A stretch of DNA of 64,000 nt, taken from Cunninghamella blakesleeana. Taxonomy: Eukaryota; Mucoromycota; Mucoromycetes; Mucorales; Cunninghamellaceae. This document shows, piece after piece, positions 1 to 11,320 of this stretch. Positions within the stretch are counted from its first letter, which is position 1; every line of letters starts with the position of its first letter. The stretch is taken from the NCBI GenBank assembly GCA_017871115.1, contig JAFCIZ010000001.1, positions 3,577,501-3,641,500 of the forward strand, read 5' to 3'. Below the pieces are notes generated by a model. It saw only the letters and a program-made list of their open reading frames with translations, had not been told where the DNA came from and did no database searches. The position numbers and the translations under genes were made by a program.

Positions 1-286
1 ACTTAATGATAATTAGGACCAAGCACTCTGAATCAATAATAATAAAAATATGATTTTTTTTGTTTAATTGTATAAATTATATTTTTCTGCCTTTTTACGC
101 TATTTTAAAATAATTTTAAAAAAAAGTAATACATATAAAAATGTCAATTTATGGTTATAATGGTTACTTATATATATACATTCTTTAGAAAAAAATAAAT
201 TGGGTACATCACCTTAAAAGATTTGGAGGTGGGGGTGGGGGGAACTTACCATTTCCAAAAAAAACGGACTTTTAATCAATTTGCTT
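1..286. other. AT-rich flank upstream of the retrotransposon
   Basis: No open frame or RNA gene is supported here. It has a G-rich patch near 228-241 and poly-A/T tracts. It ends in GCTT (283-286), which is one copy of the target-site duplication of the element that follows. Confidence 0.6.
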
Positions 287-583
287 TGATCTGAGAATGA
301 AATAATTCTTATTCACTATTTTATCAATTTGCCCATAGCGATTTATTATAACTCTCATTATTTTTTTGGTTCATAACTTTAATGATATTTTGTGTATCTT
401 AAAAAAATGTATAAATTCAATTTTAATTCCAATTCAATAAAGACCAGGCTTTTTCTTGTTTTAAAAACTTTTGTCATAACTTTTATTTTATTTTGATAAT
501 ATCGCTAAACTACATATTCCTATTTATTGGAACTCTAACCCTCTTATCTGACTTTAATTTTATTATTTTTTTGCTATAAATCA
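287..583 (+). repeat. 5' LTR
   Basis: 297 bp, TG...CA ends, identical by eye to 5635-5931. It is preceded by the GCTT duplication. It should carry the promoter and the transcript start of the element. Confidence 0.95.
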
Positions 584-584
584 T

Positions 585-602
585 TGGTGCCTTCTGCCAG
601 AA
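585..602 (+). other. Putative primer-binding site
   Basis: TGGTGCC begins one nucleotide after the 5' LTR, the usual place and form (TGG at the start) for pairing with the CCA 3' end of a tRNA. The tRNA identity was not determined. Confidence 0.6.
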
Positions 603-764
603 TCACTTAGTTGTAGAAATTATAATCATTTATATAGAACTTCTAGGTGTTTTTGTTTATTTTAACAGCTATTTTTATATACTTACTTATACTTTTATTT
701 ATTTTACTTACATACCAAAGTGAAAGACCAACAAGCGCTTGCATACATTGATAAATATAGAAAG

Positions 765-3700
765 ATGGCTAATTTTGGAATGAGTGGTATACCTATAGTT
801 CCTTTTGAAAAGGGTGACGATCCTACATTGTGGATCAATATGTATGAACAATATGCTATGACAGTGGGATTTAGTGAAGATGCTAAGGTGAATCTGTTGC
901 CTTCTTACCTAAGTTCTAATGTCAGGTCATGGTATTTCAATTCAGGTGGATTTAGTGATTGGGATGAATTAAAGGAACAAATGATTGCTCGCTTTGGTGA
1001 TGATAGAGATTCTACCGAACTTTATTCTATGTTAACAAGTATCCAAAGAAAAAGAGACGAAAGTATCGAAGAATATGGTGATCGTTTCCGTAATATTAGA
1101 GGCCGTTATAAAAGAGCAGTGCAAAGTGAAGACGTGACGGTTTCCATAACGGAAAAAGACTGGACCAAGATGTTTGTCAGAGGAATCACACCTACAACAA
1201 TAAAAAGAAGGGTCAAGACAAGTAGACCAGTAACAATACAGGAAGCCATTAACGAAGTTAAAGATTTTGAGTCAGATTTTGGTTTTTCTGGACAATCAGA
1301 TGATGAGGAAGAACGTTTTGATGGTGTATCTAGAATGTCAAGCAATAATAAAGTCAAGGGTACTGTTGCATCAGTTAATAATGTCAATGATGTGGTATCG
1401 GGTTTAGTAGGACAAGTTAATCAATTAACTTTGTTGGTACAAGAAATGTCAAAAGCCATAAATAGTAATCAAGGTCGTCAAGTTGTCAAAAGTTGTTATA
1501 ATTGCAATGAGTCCGGTCATCAAGCTAATCAGTGTCCTAAACCTTGTAAACATTGTGGAAATGGTTCACATCGCTTTTGGGAATGTAGTTTACACAAAAG
1601 TAGGTCCAATAAAGAAGATAAGAATAACAATGTCACGCAAACGTTTTATGCTGAAGAACATTTTGTTGTTAAATCAAAACGTGCTCGTACTACAAGGAAT
1701 GATAATGATAGTAAATTAATCAAGAGGGTTGAATTAACAGTCAACAAGAAGGATCAACCCAAAGCCTTACAGGAAGACACAAGTATGACAGAGGATGATG
1801 TTCCTATCAAGAAAGCAAAAAAAGGAAATAGTCCTGATGTTAATGTTAATACTGATATTGTTGGTGATACAGTTACACTTAATGGTGATGAGGGTTCTAA
1901 CCGGGTGGCAAAAGAATATATAGTTAAAAGCCAATTGGACGTCAGGCCTCCTAAAATGACAGATAGTAAAGATCCAGGTGTAATTCCAAAACCAATTAAT
2001 AATAACGAGATGGATGAAAAGTCAATTACTGAAAATATTTTAAAAAACAGATGTATACCTATGTCACTTCAAGAATTAGCTATATTATCACCTACGTTTA
2101 GAAGACTTGCTAAGAATCAACTCACCAAAAATCATAAGAAGAAACGTGATAAATCCAAAACTGACCAGTCTTTATGGGCTAATATGGAACCAGTTGATTA
2201 TAATAAACAAGGCAAAAACTGTCCTAGAGTTAAAGTGAAAGTCAATGATAGTGTGTCGGTAAATGCAATATTGGATGGTGGTGCTACAGGTAGTTTGGCA
2301 AGTTTATCTTTAATTAAAAATCTAGGTATTGATAATATGGAACCTTCTGATACTTACATTGGTTTAGCTGATGGTAGTAAAACTAAGGTGCTAGGCCGAG
2401 TTAATTTAATAATTAATCTCATGGATGAAGAAGTGTTGGTCAAAGTGTCTGTGGTTGATCAAGATATGTATCATTTATTGTTGGGTAGAAATGTTCTACA
2501 TACTTTTGGTATAAAAACAGATTGGAATAATTTCAGGTGGTATTTTAAGAAGAATGATGAAATCATTGCTATGAATGTTAAATATGATGGTCAGGATAAA
2601 ATTTCTGAAATTATGGATGAAGAAGAATCTTATAATTATGATTCTGATTATAGTAGTGCAAGTTCAAATGATGGTTATGAAGAATATTACTTAGTTGGCA
2701 TGGATTCTGTGGAACATGGTGCTTCGGACGTGAAACATGGTGATTCTTTGGATCACAAGAAAAATATTAATGCCAAAATTAATACTAGTGTTGATTATGA
2801 TGGTGATCCAGGAGTAAGAGATGATATATTGAAGGCTATAGTTAAAAGTGTAGATGATTCCAACTTGGAAGAAGAACAAGCAGAAAGGTTATTGAATGTT
2901 TTGTTGAAGAATAAATCAGTTTTTGGTGTTGATTATAAGGATCTTTCTGTTACTGATTTAGTAAAGTTGCATATTAATACTGGTGATAATAAACCTATCA
3001 TGTCCAGACCAAATCATTATATGTCTTTCGCTGATAGAGAATTGCTGCAACGAGAACTTAACGCTATGGTTAATGAAGGTATTATTATTCCTACTTTACA
3101 TGGTAATTCTAATGAGGGTGGATGGTCTTTTCCAGTGATGTATGTTAAAAAGAAGGATGGATCCAAAAGATTGGTTGTCCAATTCCAAAAACTAAATGAT
3201 GTTACTATTAGAGATCCATGGCCACTTCCAAGAATTACAGATATTTTAGAAGAATTTGCTGGTGCTTCTACTTTTTCCACTCTTGATTTATTAAAAGGTT
3301 TCAATCAAATTGCTGTTGATGATGATTCTATTAATAAATTAACTATGACTACTCCATGGGGTAATTTTTCTTATAAAGTGATGCCGTTTGGAATAGTTAA
3401 TGGTCCTTCAACTTTTGCTAGATGTATCTACTTGGCTTTAGAACCTTTCTTGGGTAAATATGCAACGTCCTATATTGACGATATCACCGTTTATTCACAT
3501 TCCTTTGATGAACAACTAAGTCACTTAGATAATGTTTTGTCTAGACTAATAAAGGTGGGTCTTAAAGTTAAACCGAGCAAATGTTTATGGTGTCAAGAAG
3601 AAATTAAATTATTGGGATTTAGAGTTAGTAAGGACGGTATCAAGACTGATGAAGAAAAGATTAAAGTGATAAAAGACTTTCCCGTTCCAAATAATAAGAC

Positions 3701-5540
3701 GGCAGTGCGAGCTTTTATTAATCTTTGTGGTTATTATCGTCGACATGTTCACCATTTTGCTTCCATTTGCGCTCCATTAAATACTTTGACGTCTACTAAA
3801 GTAAAATTTGAATGGAATGAAAATCATCAAAATGCTTTTGAAAAGATGAAGATTGCTTTAGGTGAAGCCGTGTGTTTAAATTTACCAAGGTCGGATGGAT
3901 ACTTTAGATTGTATACTGATGCTTCTGATGTTGGATTAGGTGCTGTTCTAACTATTTCTGATGATGCTGATGGTTTAAATGAAGGTCCAGTTTGTTTTTT
4001 GTCAAGAAAACTTTCAGGAGCTGAATTTAATTATACTACTATGGAGAAGGAACTTCTTGCGGTGGTCTATGCATTGAATAAATTAAGAAGATATTTGCTT
4101 GATAAACATTTTATAATTTTTACTGACAATTCATCTCTTAGATACTTGTTAAATAAATCGGATGCTGGACACAGATTACAAAGATGGTTAATTGTTTTAC
4201 AAGAATTTTCTTTTAAGGCTGTTCATGTAGCTGGTAAACAAAATGTAGTTGCTGATGTGTTATCCAGGTACCCTATTAACCAGGAAGAAACAAACGACGT
4301 TGATGTTTTAGAGGGTTGGTTAGTTGAAGAAGAATATATAAATTATGAAGATGACCTCAAGAAAATATGGTGGTACTTACAAGGTTTGGATTGGTCTAAC
4401 AATGACGATAAAACTACAAAACGAGCTATTAATTATCTAGTTGGTGAAGATAAACATCTTTATCGCAAGATTAATGATAGACTCGTAAAAGTCCCTTTTG
4501 TAGAAGAAAGAAGACGGATATTAGAACAAGTTCACGATGGCCATGGTCACTTTGGTCAACAAGCAACTTGGATTAGGTTGTTTCATTCTTATTGGTGGCC
4601 TAATTCCTATAAAGAATGTAAAAATTACGTTAAAACCTGTCATTTATGTCAAGTTCACCAAAATTTACAAAATGAAGGTAAAAACGTTAAACTAAAGGTA
4701 CCTGTTCAATATCTGTTTCAGAGGTGGGCATTAGATTTCGCTGGACCATTGACAATCTCAAATAAGGGTAACTCTTATTTGCTAGTAGCTGTGGAATATT
4801 TCTCTGGTTGGCCGTTGGCAAAAGTTTATTCTTCAATGAGATCTGAGGACGTTGTTGCTTTCCTCTACGAAGATATATTTTGTACCTATGGACCTCCGAC
4901 TGAAATACTTACGGATAACGGTACCCCTTTTGTTGCTGAAGCGGTTGCTGAGTTTGTAAGTTTTGTTAATAGCAACCATAAACTAGCTACTCCATATCAT
5001 CCAGTTACAAATGGAAAAGTTGAGCATCTTAATGGCGTATTGGTTAAAAGTGTAAAGAAACTTTGTGAAAACAATCCGTCAGAATGGGATGTTCATCTAC
5101 CCGCTGTCCTATATTCTTACAGAACGAAAAGTATGGCGTCAGTAGGGATTAGTCCATTTGAAGCTCTTTATGGTGTGCCCCCATTGTCCTACGATCAAGA
5201 TCCTTTACGTTTACTAGGTGAACAACTTGGTGTCGAAAGAATCTACATAAGGATGGGTAAACATTTGGAAGGTGTTGAAGACTGCATTAAGAAGGGTTCC
5301 GCCAAGATAGCAGTAGAAAAATACGGTTCCATTCATGTTGGTCAACTGGTGTTGACGAAAAGAGACGTTAGGGTCAACAAGCTGGTACCTAATTACTTCA
5401 ATAAGGTTTATCGGGTAGTTGTCCTGTATAGTAGTCGTAATTGTAGGCTACAAGAAGTTGATACTGGTAGATATCTAAAAAGGAATATTAATGTTGATAA
5501 ACTTATTCCTTATAACCAACGTGAAGATGTTTTATTATAA
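765..5540 (+). CDS. Gag-Pol polyprotein of the Ty3/gypsy element
   Basis: One frame of 1,591 aa from the first ATG (765, AAAGATGG context). The same frame is open upstream to 720, but only from a GTG. Gag comes first, with two CX2CX4HX4C zinc knuckles: C244-C247-H252-C257 and C261-C264-H269-C274. The retropepsin motif is at D504, reading DGGA where families normally have D(S/T)GA. Reverse transcriptase has the YIDD box at 903-906. RNase H (YTDAS) follows. Integrase has an HHCC zinc finger and the D1324, D1384, E1420 triad, with 35 residues between the last two. No chromodomain is evident at the C-terminus. Gag and Pol share one frame without a recoding site, so the ratio must be set some other way. 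It looks intact, but activity is an inference. Confidence 0.93.
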   Translation: MANFGMSGIPIVPFEKGDDPTLWINMYEQYAMTVGFSEDAKVNLLPSYLSSNVRSWYFNSGGFSDWDELKEQMIARFGDDRDSTELYSMLTSIQRKRDESIEEYGDRFRNIRGRYKRAVQSEDVTVSITEKDWTKMFVRGITPTTIKRRVKTSRPVTIQEAINEVKDFESDFGFSGQSDDEEERFDGVSRMSSNNKVKGTVASVNNVNDVVSGLVGQVNQLTLLVQEMSKAINSNQGRQVVKSCYNCNESGHQANQCPKPCKHCGNGSHRFWECSLHKSRSNKEDKNNNVTQTFYAEEHFVVKSKRARTTRNDNDSKLIKRVELTVNKKDQPKALQEDTSMTEDDVPIKKAKKGNSPDVNVNTDIVGDTVTLNGDEGSNRVAKEYIVKSQLDVRPPKMTDSKDPGVIPKPINNNEMDEKSITENILKNRCIPMSLQELAILSPTFRRLAKNQLTKNHKKKRDKSKTDQSLWANMEPVDYNKQGKNCPRVKVKVNDSVSVNAILDGGATGSLASLSLIKNLGIDNMEPSDTYIGLADGSKTKVLGRVNLIINLMDEEVLVKVSVVDQDMYHLLLGRNVLHTFGIKTDWNNFRWYFKKNDEIIAMNVKYDGQDKISEIMDEEESYNYDSDYSSASSNDGYEEYYLVGMDSVEHGASDVKHGDSLDHKKNINAKINTSVDYDGDPGVRDDILKAIVKSVDDSNLEEEQAERLLNVLLKNKSVFGVDYKDLSVTDLVKLHINTGDNKPIMSRPNHYMSFADRELLQRELNAMVNEGIIIPTLHGNSNEGGWSFPVMYVKKKDGSKRLVVQFQKLNDVTIRDPWPLPRITDILEEFAGASTFSTLDLLKGFNQIAVDDDSINKLTMTTPWGNFSYKVMPFGIVNGPSTFARCIYLALEPFLGKYATSYIDDITVYSHSFDEQLSHLDNVLSRLIKVGLKVKPSKCLWCQEEIKLLGFRVSKDGIKTDEEKIKVIKDFPVPNNKTAVRAFINLCGYYRRHVHHFASICAPLNTLTSTKVKFEWNENHQNAFEKMKIALGEAVCLNLPRSDGYFRLYTDASDVGLGAVLTISDDADGLNEGPVCFLSRKLSGAEFNYTTMEKELLAVVYALNKLRRYLLDKHFIIFTDNSSLRYLLNKSDAGHRLQRWLIVLQEFSFKAVHVAGKQNVVADVLSRYPINQEETNDVDVLEGWLVEEEYINYEDDLKKIWWYLQGLDWSNNDDKTTKRAINYLVGEDKHLYRKINDRLVKVPFVEERRRILEQVHDGHGHFGQQATWIRLFHSYWWPNSYKECKNYVKTCHLCQVHQNLQNEGKNVKLKVPVQYLFQRWALDFAGPLTISNKGNSYLLVAVEYFSGWPLAKVYSSMRSEDVVAFLYEDIFCTYGPPTEILTDNGTPFVAEAVAEFVSFVNSNHKLATPYHPVTNGKVEHLNGVLVKSVKKLCENNPSEWDVHLPAVLYSYRTKSMASVGISPFEALYGVPPLSYDQDPLRLLGEQLGVERIYIRMGKHLEGVEDCIKKGSAKIAVEKYGSIHVGQLVLTKRDVRVNKLVPNYFNKVYRVVVLYSSRNCRLQEVDTGRYLKRNINVDKLIPYNQREDVLL

Positions 5541-5634
5541 GAAGTTTCGTATGAATTAGAGTTGAAGATATACGAAAAAAAAAAAAAAAGAAGAGAATTC
5601 TATTTTATTTTCCGCATGGGTAGGGTTGGTATAG

Positions 5635-5931
5635 TGATCTGAGAATGAAATAATTCTTATTCACTATTTTATCAATTTGCCCATAGCGATTTATTATAAC
5701 TCTCATTATTTTTTTGGTTCATAACTTTAATGATATTTTGTGTATCTTAAAAAAATGTATAAATTCAATTTTAATTCCAATTCAATAAAGACCAGGCTTT
5801 TTCTTGTTTTAAAAACTTTTGTCATAACTTTTATTTTATTTTGATAATATCGCTAAACTACATATTCCTATTTATTGGAACTCTAACCCTCTTATCTGAC
5901 TTTAATTTTATTATTTTTTTGCTATAAATCA
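5635..5931 (+). repeat. 3' LTR
   Basis: 297-bp copy of the 5' LTR with TG...CA ends, followed by the GCTT duplication at 5932-5935. Confidence 0.95.
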
Positions 5932-6014
5932 GCTTGAAGGTTTTTAAAACTTAAAAAATAATGATTTTTTGTTTTCCTTTTCTTTCTAACTTATATTTTA
6001 TTTTATTTTTATTA

Positions 6015-7869
6015 ATGAATCAAGATCTACTTATAGCTAAAAATATTTATAAAGAATATAAACAAACAATTAATAAAATAGGCGAAAAGGAAGCAGTGGT
6101 AAACATTGCGTATATATCCATTTATACATGTTCTAGTTAAACTCTTAGCTAATTAAAATTATTTGTTATTATATATAATTATATTTTCTAGCAACAATAT
6201 GTACACTCGCAATCAAATAAATACTTGTAAATTAGTACCATGGTTTAAAAAAACAATATATATTATTATTACTATTATCATTATTAATGGGAAAAAATAT
6301 CATATACATATGTATATAAAGCCTCTTATTATTAGATTTTTATCATTTACAAAGTTATCTTTCAACTTTTGAAGAAAGTGAACTAGTTCAACAACGTATC
6401 CGAAATTCAATCCAAGTGGTGTCCAAGGAATCTTTAATTTATGAATTTATCGAGGAATTTGCTGATATATTAGATACGTTTGATGAGTTAGAACAATCTA
6501 CTGGACCAAGAAAAGGTGATTTACAGCATGTATACCAAGGATTTGTGTATTTGCCTACACGATGTGATATTATTAAAAGTTTATTGAAGAATAGACCATT
6601 GGATTTTGATATGGTATATTGGATTATATTAATAGTTTTAAGATATGTATATATTCTATATATTAATATACATATATATATATATATAGACATTCTCTTA
6701 CTTGTTGAAAAGTATCCGTGTTTTAACAAAGAAGCACATTATATTTTTAAGGTTGGCCAAAATAAAGCAAAATAAAATATAAGTGGTAATAATGAATAAC
6801 TAAAAAATTTAAAAAATTTTATTTATATGAATATTTATATGGAAATATTTAGTGAAATGATATATACTATGGTAGACGTACAGCCTAATCAAGCACGACG
6901 TATACGATATCAATTAACAGAATTACGTATTTTGCCAAATTTAATTACACAATTAACCATTCATTATTGCAATGATGATTATGCTGATTTTTTAAATGGC
7001 ATTTTTAATCAAGATACAACTTGGTTTTTAACTCAATCTGCAACAAACAGTACAGCATTTACAAAAATGAAAATACGATTATTCGATGAATTATTAAATG
7101 ATACTCAATTCAATAATAAAACAGAAAACCAACCTATCTATCACTATGCAAAAATAATGGGTCATATTAGAGCTATTATTGGTTTAGTTGGATTTTTTGG
7201 TGTTAGATTGACGGATCAAGAAATTCAATACTTTTTAAGATTACTTGATGATATAGCTATGGAAAAGTAAAAATATTTCAATTAAATAAAAATAGTACCG
7301 GTAAACTTTTTAGCTTCTTTTTAACTTTTCGAAACTTTTTAAACCTTTATTTTATATTTTAGGATAATCAAATTAATTTTATGTTTAGTTTTAATTTCGG
7401 CTGATCAAATGATAAAACATCAGGTAAATTGGTTTTATAAAAGTTATGGTATTGGTATAAATAATTCTTTTTTATTCATATATATACCTATTTATTTATA
7501 AAATAGAAAAATTTAACAGAAAAAATAGTAAATTTAATCCAAACTGGTGATTTAGTCATGCCATTATTATTAATGACATATTTTAAAAATAATGAAATAT
7601 ATCAAATCGAAGACATGATAAGAACTATTCTTTGTATGAATATCCCAATTGGTAATCTTATATATTTATATAATTATAATTTTAAATATATATATTGTGT
7701 ATTTTTTTTTTAATTAACATATTTATTTTATATTTATGTACTTAATTATTATAGCAAAACTTGGACTATTTGAAATGCAAAAGCTCTTTAATATGGTAAA
7801 CTCATATATATAAATTAGATAAAATTATTTTTTTAGATTAAAAATTTAAATTCCGTTTGTTTTTTTTAA
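6015..7869 (+). pseudogene. INTS2: Integrator complex subunit 2 (INTS2)-like, truncated
   Basis: INTS2 is a scaffold subunit of Integrator, the metazoan-type complex that cleaves snRNA 3' ends and attenuates RNA polymerase II. Exons at 6853-7266, 7363-7423, 7507-7651, 7755-7795 and 7837-7869 join in phase. From memory, the product matches the mid-region of animal INTS2 in order: NPSQA/QPNQA, then L-LP-L--LT, a WF pair, an IIGLVGF segment followed by LTDQE, and MTYFKNN. The 5' part is uncertain. A candidate ATG is at 6015 (exon to 6098) and an open exon covers about 6375-6613, but I could not join them cleanly, and the small exon at 6732-6751 is a guess. Animal INTS2 is about 1,200 aa; this covers only about 300-350, lacks the C-terminal half and stops 91 nt before the next gene. 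It is either a decayed gene or a short fungal form. Confidence 0.55.
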
Positions 7870-7960
7870 AAAAATCTAATAAATTTTTTCTCTTCTCTTT
7901 TTCTTTACCTTTTTTTTATTTTTTATTTTTATTTAATGCTTTGATTTCTTTTTTTGCTTC

Positions 7961-10343
7961 ATGAACTCAGAAAATAAACAAAAGTCTAACCAGAAACCAA
8001 CTGTTAGAAAGAAAAAGGCAACTAGAGCATGCGTTCACTGTCAAAAAGTAATTAATTATATAAATATTAAAATATAGAAAAATAATTTTTAATACTGGTG
8101 AGTATTTATATTATTATTATTATGATTATTTACAGGCTCATCTTACTTGTGACGATGGTAATAATACATAGCTATAAAATATTATTCTATTTATATAAAA
8201 TAATTTATAATTGATATTGCACTCTATTATTGTTATTGTTATTAATATCCATACTATTGTCTTACTATAAATTATACGAAAAAAATGTTAACAGCTCGAC
8301 CTTGTCAAAGATGTATTAAAAGAGGATTATCTTCAACTTGTACAGATGGAGTAAGGAAAAAAGCAAAGTATTTACAAGATACGGATGGTAATAACAAAAT
8401 AATATAAATAAATAGTACCGATGTATAGTGAATTATTAAAAAAAAAGATACTTAATATGGTTTTTTTTTCTTTTATTATTATTTGTAAATATATCTGTAT
8501 CTGCATTTATAATGGTTATTACTCATGGAAAATACTAAATCATAGAAAGCAATACCCAACCCCGCTATATTCCACCTCAATCCACTTCGACTACAACATC
8601 ATCATCAGCTGGAATGTCACAACAAACAAATCCTTTACTTCAATCACTTGCATCAAATACAAATCCTTTGGATCCTTTTGGGACTGGTAAATTATAATAG
8701 ATGAACGAGTATAATACATATATATATATGAGTGTATGTGTGAGTGTATGTGTGAAGTTCTAATATATATGCTATTTTTTTATAAATAGGCTTAGAAGCT
8801 AATCAGCTACTCGATTTGAATAATTACAATTATGGATTTGGATCAACAGCAGCAAACCTTGAATATTCTATTTTATCAAATATGTTAGGATCTCCTATGA
8901 ATCAAATTTTAGATACTTCAGTAGGAACACCTTCAACGCCAACTTCATTATCTAATATATGGCAATCTAATGCTGCTGAGAACCTTGCTAGAACTATCCA
9001 ACAACATAACTCAAATATCAATTCTAATAATAATATAAGTAATAGCAATATAAATAATAGTAATAGTAACAATAACAATAATAATACAACACCAGTTTCG
9101 TTTAATAATAATAATAATACCCACGAAACACAGTCCAATTCTACATCAATGCGTAATATAACGCCTCAATCATCAACAACAGATACAGTACTATATTCTC
9201 CTGACCAAAATTCTATAGGATCTCCTTACGTTATTAATTCATCTACAACCCCTAATATAGCTTCCTCTTCTTCTTCATCATCGTCATCAGCTACAAATAA
9301 TAATAATGTACGTATGTCATCACTTTCTTCTTACGGTGAAGGTGCTGTGGTTGCCAATGTTGAAAGTCCTAATACTACTTTAGCTCAAGTAAAACGACGT
9401 AATCAGTTAGTTACTCCTGAAATGGTCTACTCTCGCGCAACAAAGCCATATAGTTATGCTGATGGATATCACTATTTGATTAATTATGTTAGACAAAAGT
9501 AAGTTCTATATTATATATATCTTATATTAATTATTCTTTTTGTCATTGCTACTATTAAAAAGAATGAAAAATAAACATTGGAAAAAAAACTAAACTAACC
9601 GTATTTATATTTATATTTTTTTCTATTTTATTACTAGAATGAGCCGTGAAGATTTGATGAGGATCAGTCGAGCGCTGGCGCTCTTTAGACCATCAGTATT
9701 AGCATCTATGTTGAATTTGAATGAAGTGGATTTAATATTTACCGAAAAATGTTTGCAGCGTACATTATTGGAATATGAGAAATTAATCAGTTACTCAGGC
9801 ACGCCTACAGTGGTATGGAGACGGACAGGTGAAATTGTGTTAGTTGGAAAAGAGTTCTCGTTATTAACGCAATGGTCAAGGGATACATTATTAAATAAAA
9901 AAACATATATTTATGAGGTAAGATAATTTTTATACTATATTATAGTAATTTGAAATAGTGCAGTGTGATAAAATGTGTTGCTAAGTTTGTGATTTGTCTG
10001 ACCATTATATATATAAATATATTTACCATTTTTATAACCATATTTTTAGTTAATGAGCAATTCTTCAGCGGTAGATTATTGGGAAGCTTATAGTACACAT
10101 GCATTCGATATCAATGATTCAGCTGTTTATAGTTCATGTATATTGGTTAGTCCAACAAAAAGAGTAGTTCCTTGCACCTATTGCTTTACTATTAAACGTG
10201 ATATTTTTGATTTACCAAGTGTGATCATTGGCAATGTAAGTGGTATATATATATATATATATATTTAAAAAACATGTTAGCTAATTATAAACATATATTA
10301 TTATTATTACCACTGTTTATAGTTCCTGCCTATATTAAGTTAA
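7961..10343 (+). CDS. ERT1: ERT1/AcuK-type Zn2Cys6 transcription factor with PAS domain
   Basis: Likely nuclear activator of gluconeogenesis and non-fermentable carbon use, by family. Eight exons: 7961-8047, 8136-8157, 8295-8387, 8546-8686, 8790-9498, 9638-9917, 10050-10235 and 10323-10343, giving 512 aa in frame. The Zn2Cys6 cluster is C24, C27, C34, C40, C43, C52, read across two introns, followed by the basic VRKKAKY stretch typical of the ERT1/AcuK/AcuM family. A long Ser/Thr/Asn-rich disordered region (about 130-345) with Asn runs follows. A C-terminal PAS-like domain (about 385-505, containing GTPTVVWR) ends in FLPILS encoded by a 21-nt last exon. The start is the first ATG after a pyrimidine-rich leader. 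Confidence 0.9.

Positions 10344-11320
<977 letters not shown>

Larger units (their letters stand above)
287..5931 (+). mobile_element. Full-length Ty3/gypsy LTR retrotransposon
   Basis: The element is bounded by two 297-bp direct repeats (287-583 and 5635-5931) that read identically. Both start TG and end CA. The 4-bp target-site duplication GCTT lies at 283-286 and 5932-5935. A tRNA primer-binding-like stretch starting TGGTGCC begins at 585, one nucleotide after the 5' LTR. One unbroken gag-pol frame fills the interior. The polypurine tract is not clear: a purine run at about 5574-5595 lies 40 nt before the 3' LTR, and a shorter GGGTAGGG lies nearer. Identical LTRs, a clean duplication and an open frame indicate a recent insertion. 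Domain order RT - RNase H - integrase is the Ty3/gypsy order. Confidence 0.95.

Noticed and set aside
720..764. GTG as start of the gag-pol frame
   Set aside because: GTG is not a normal start in a fungal nuclear gene; the ATG at 765 is in good context.
6827..7270. NELF (TH1/COBRA1) subunit
   Set aside because: Considered first from the helical look, but the order of conserved pieces fits INTS2 and not NELF-B or NELF-C/D.
8902..9138. Minus-strand frame inside the ERT1-like gene
   Set aside because: Shadow of the Asn-rich region; poly-Leu composition.
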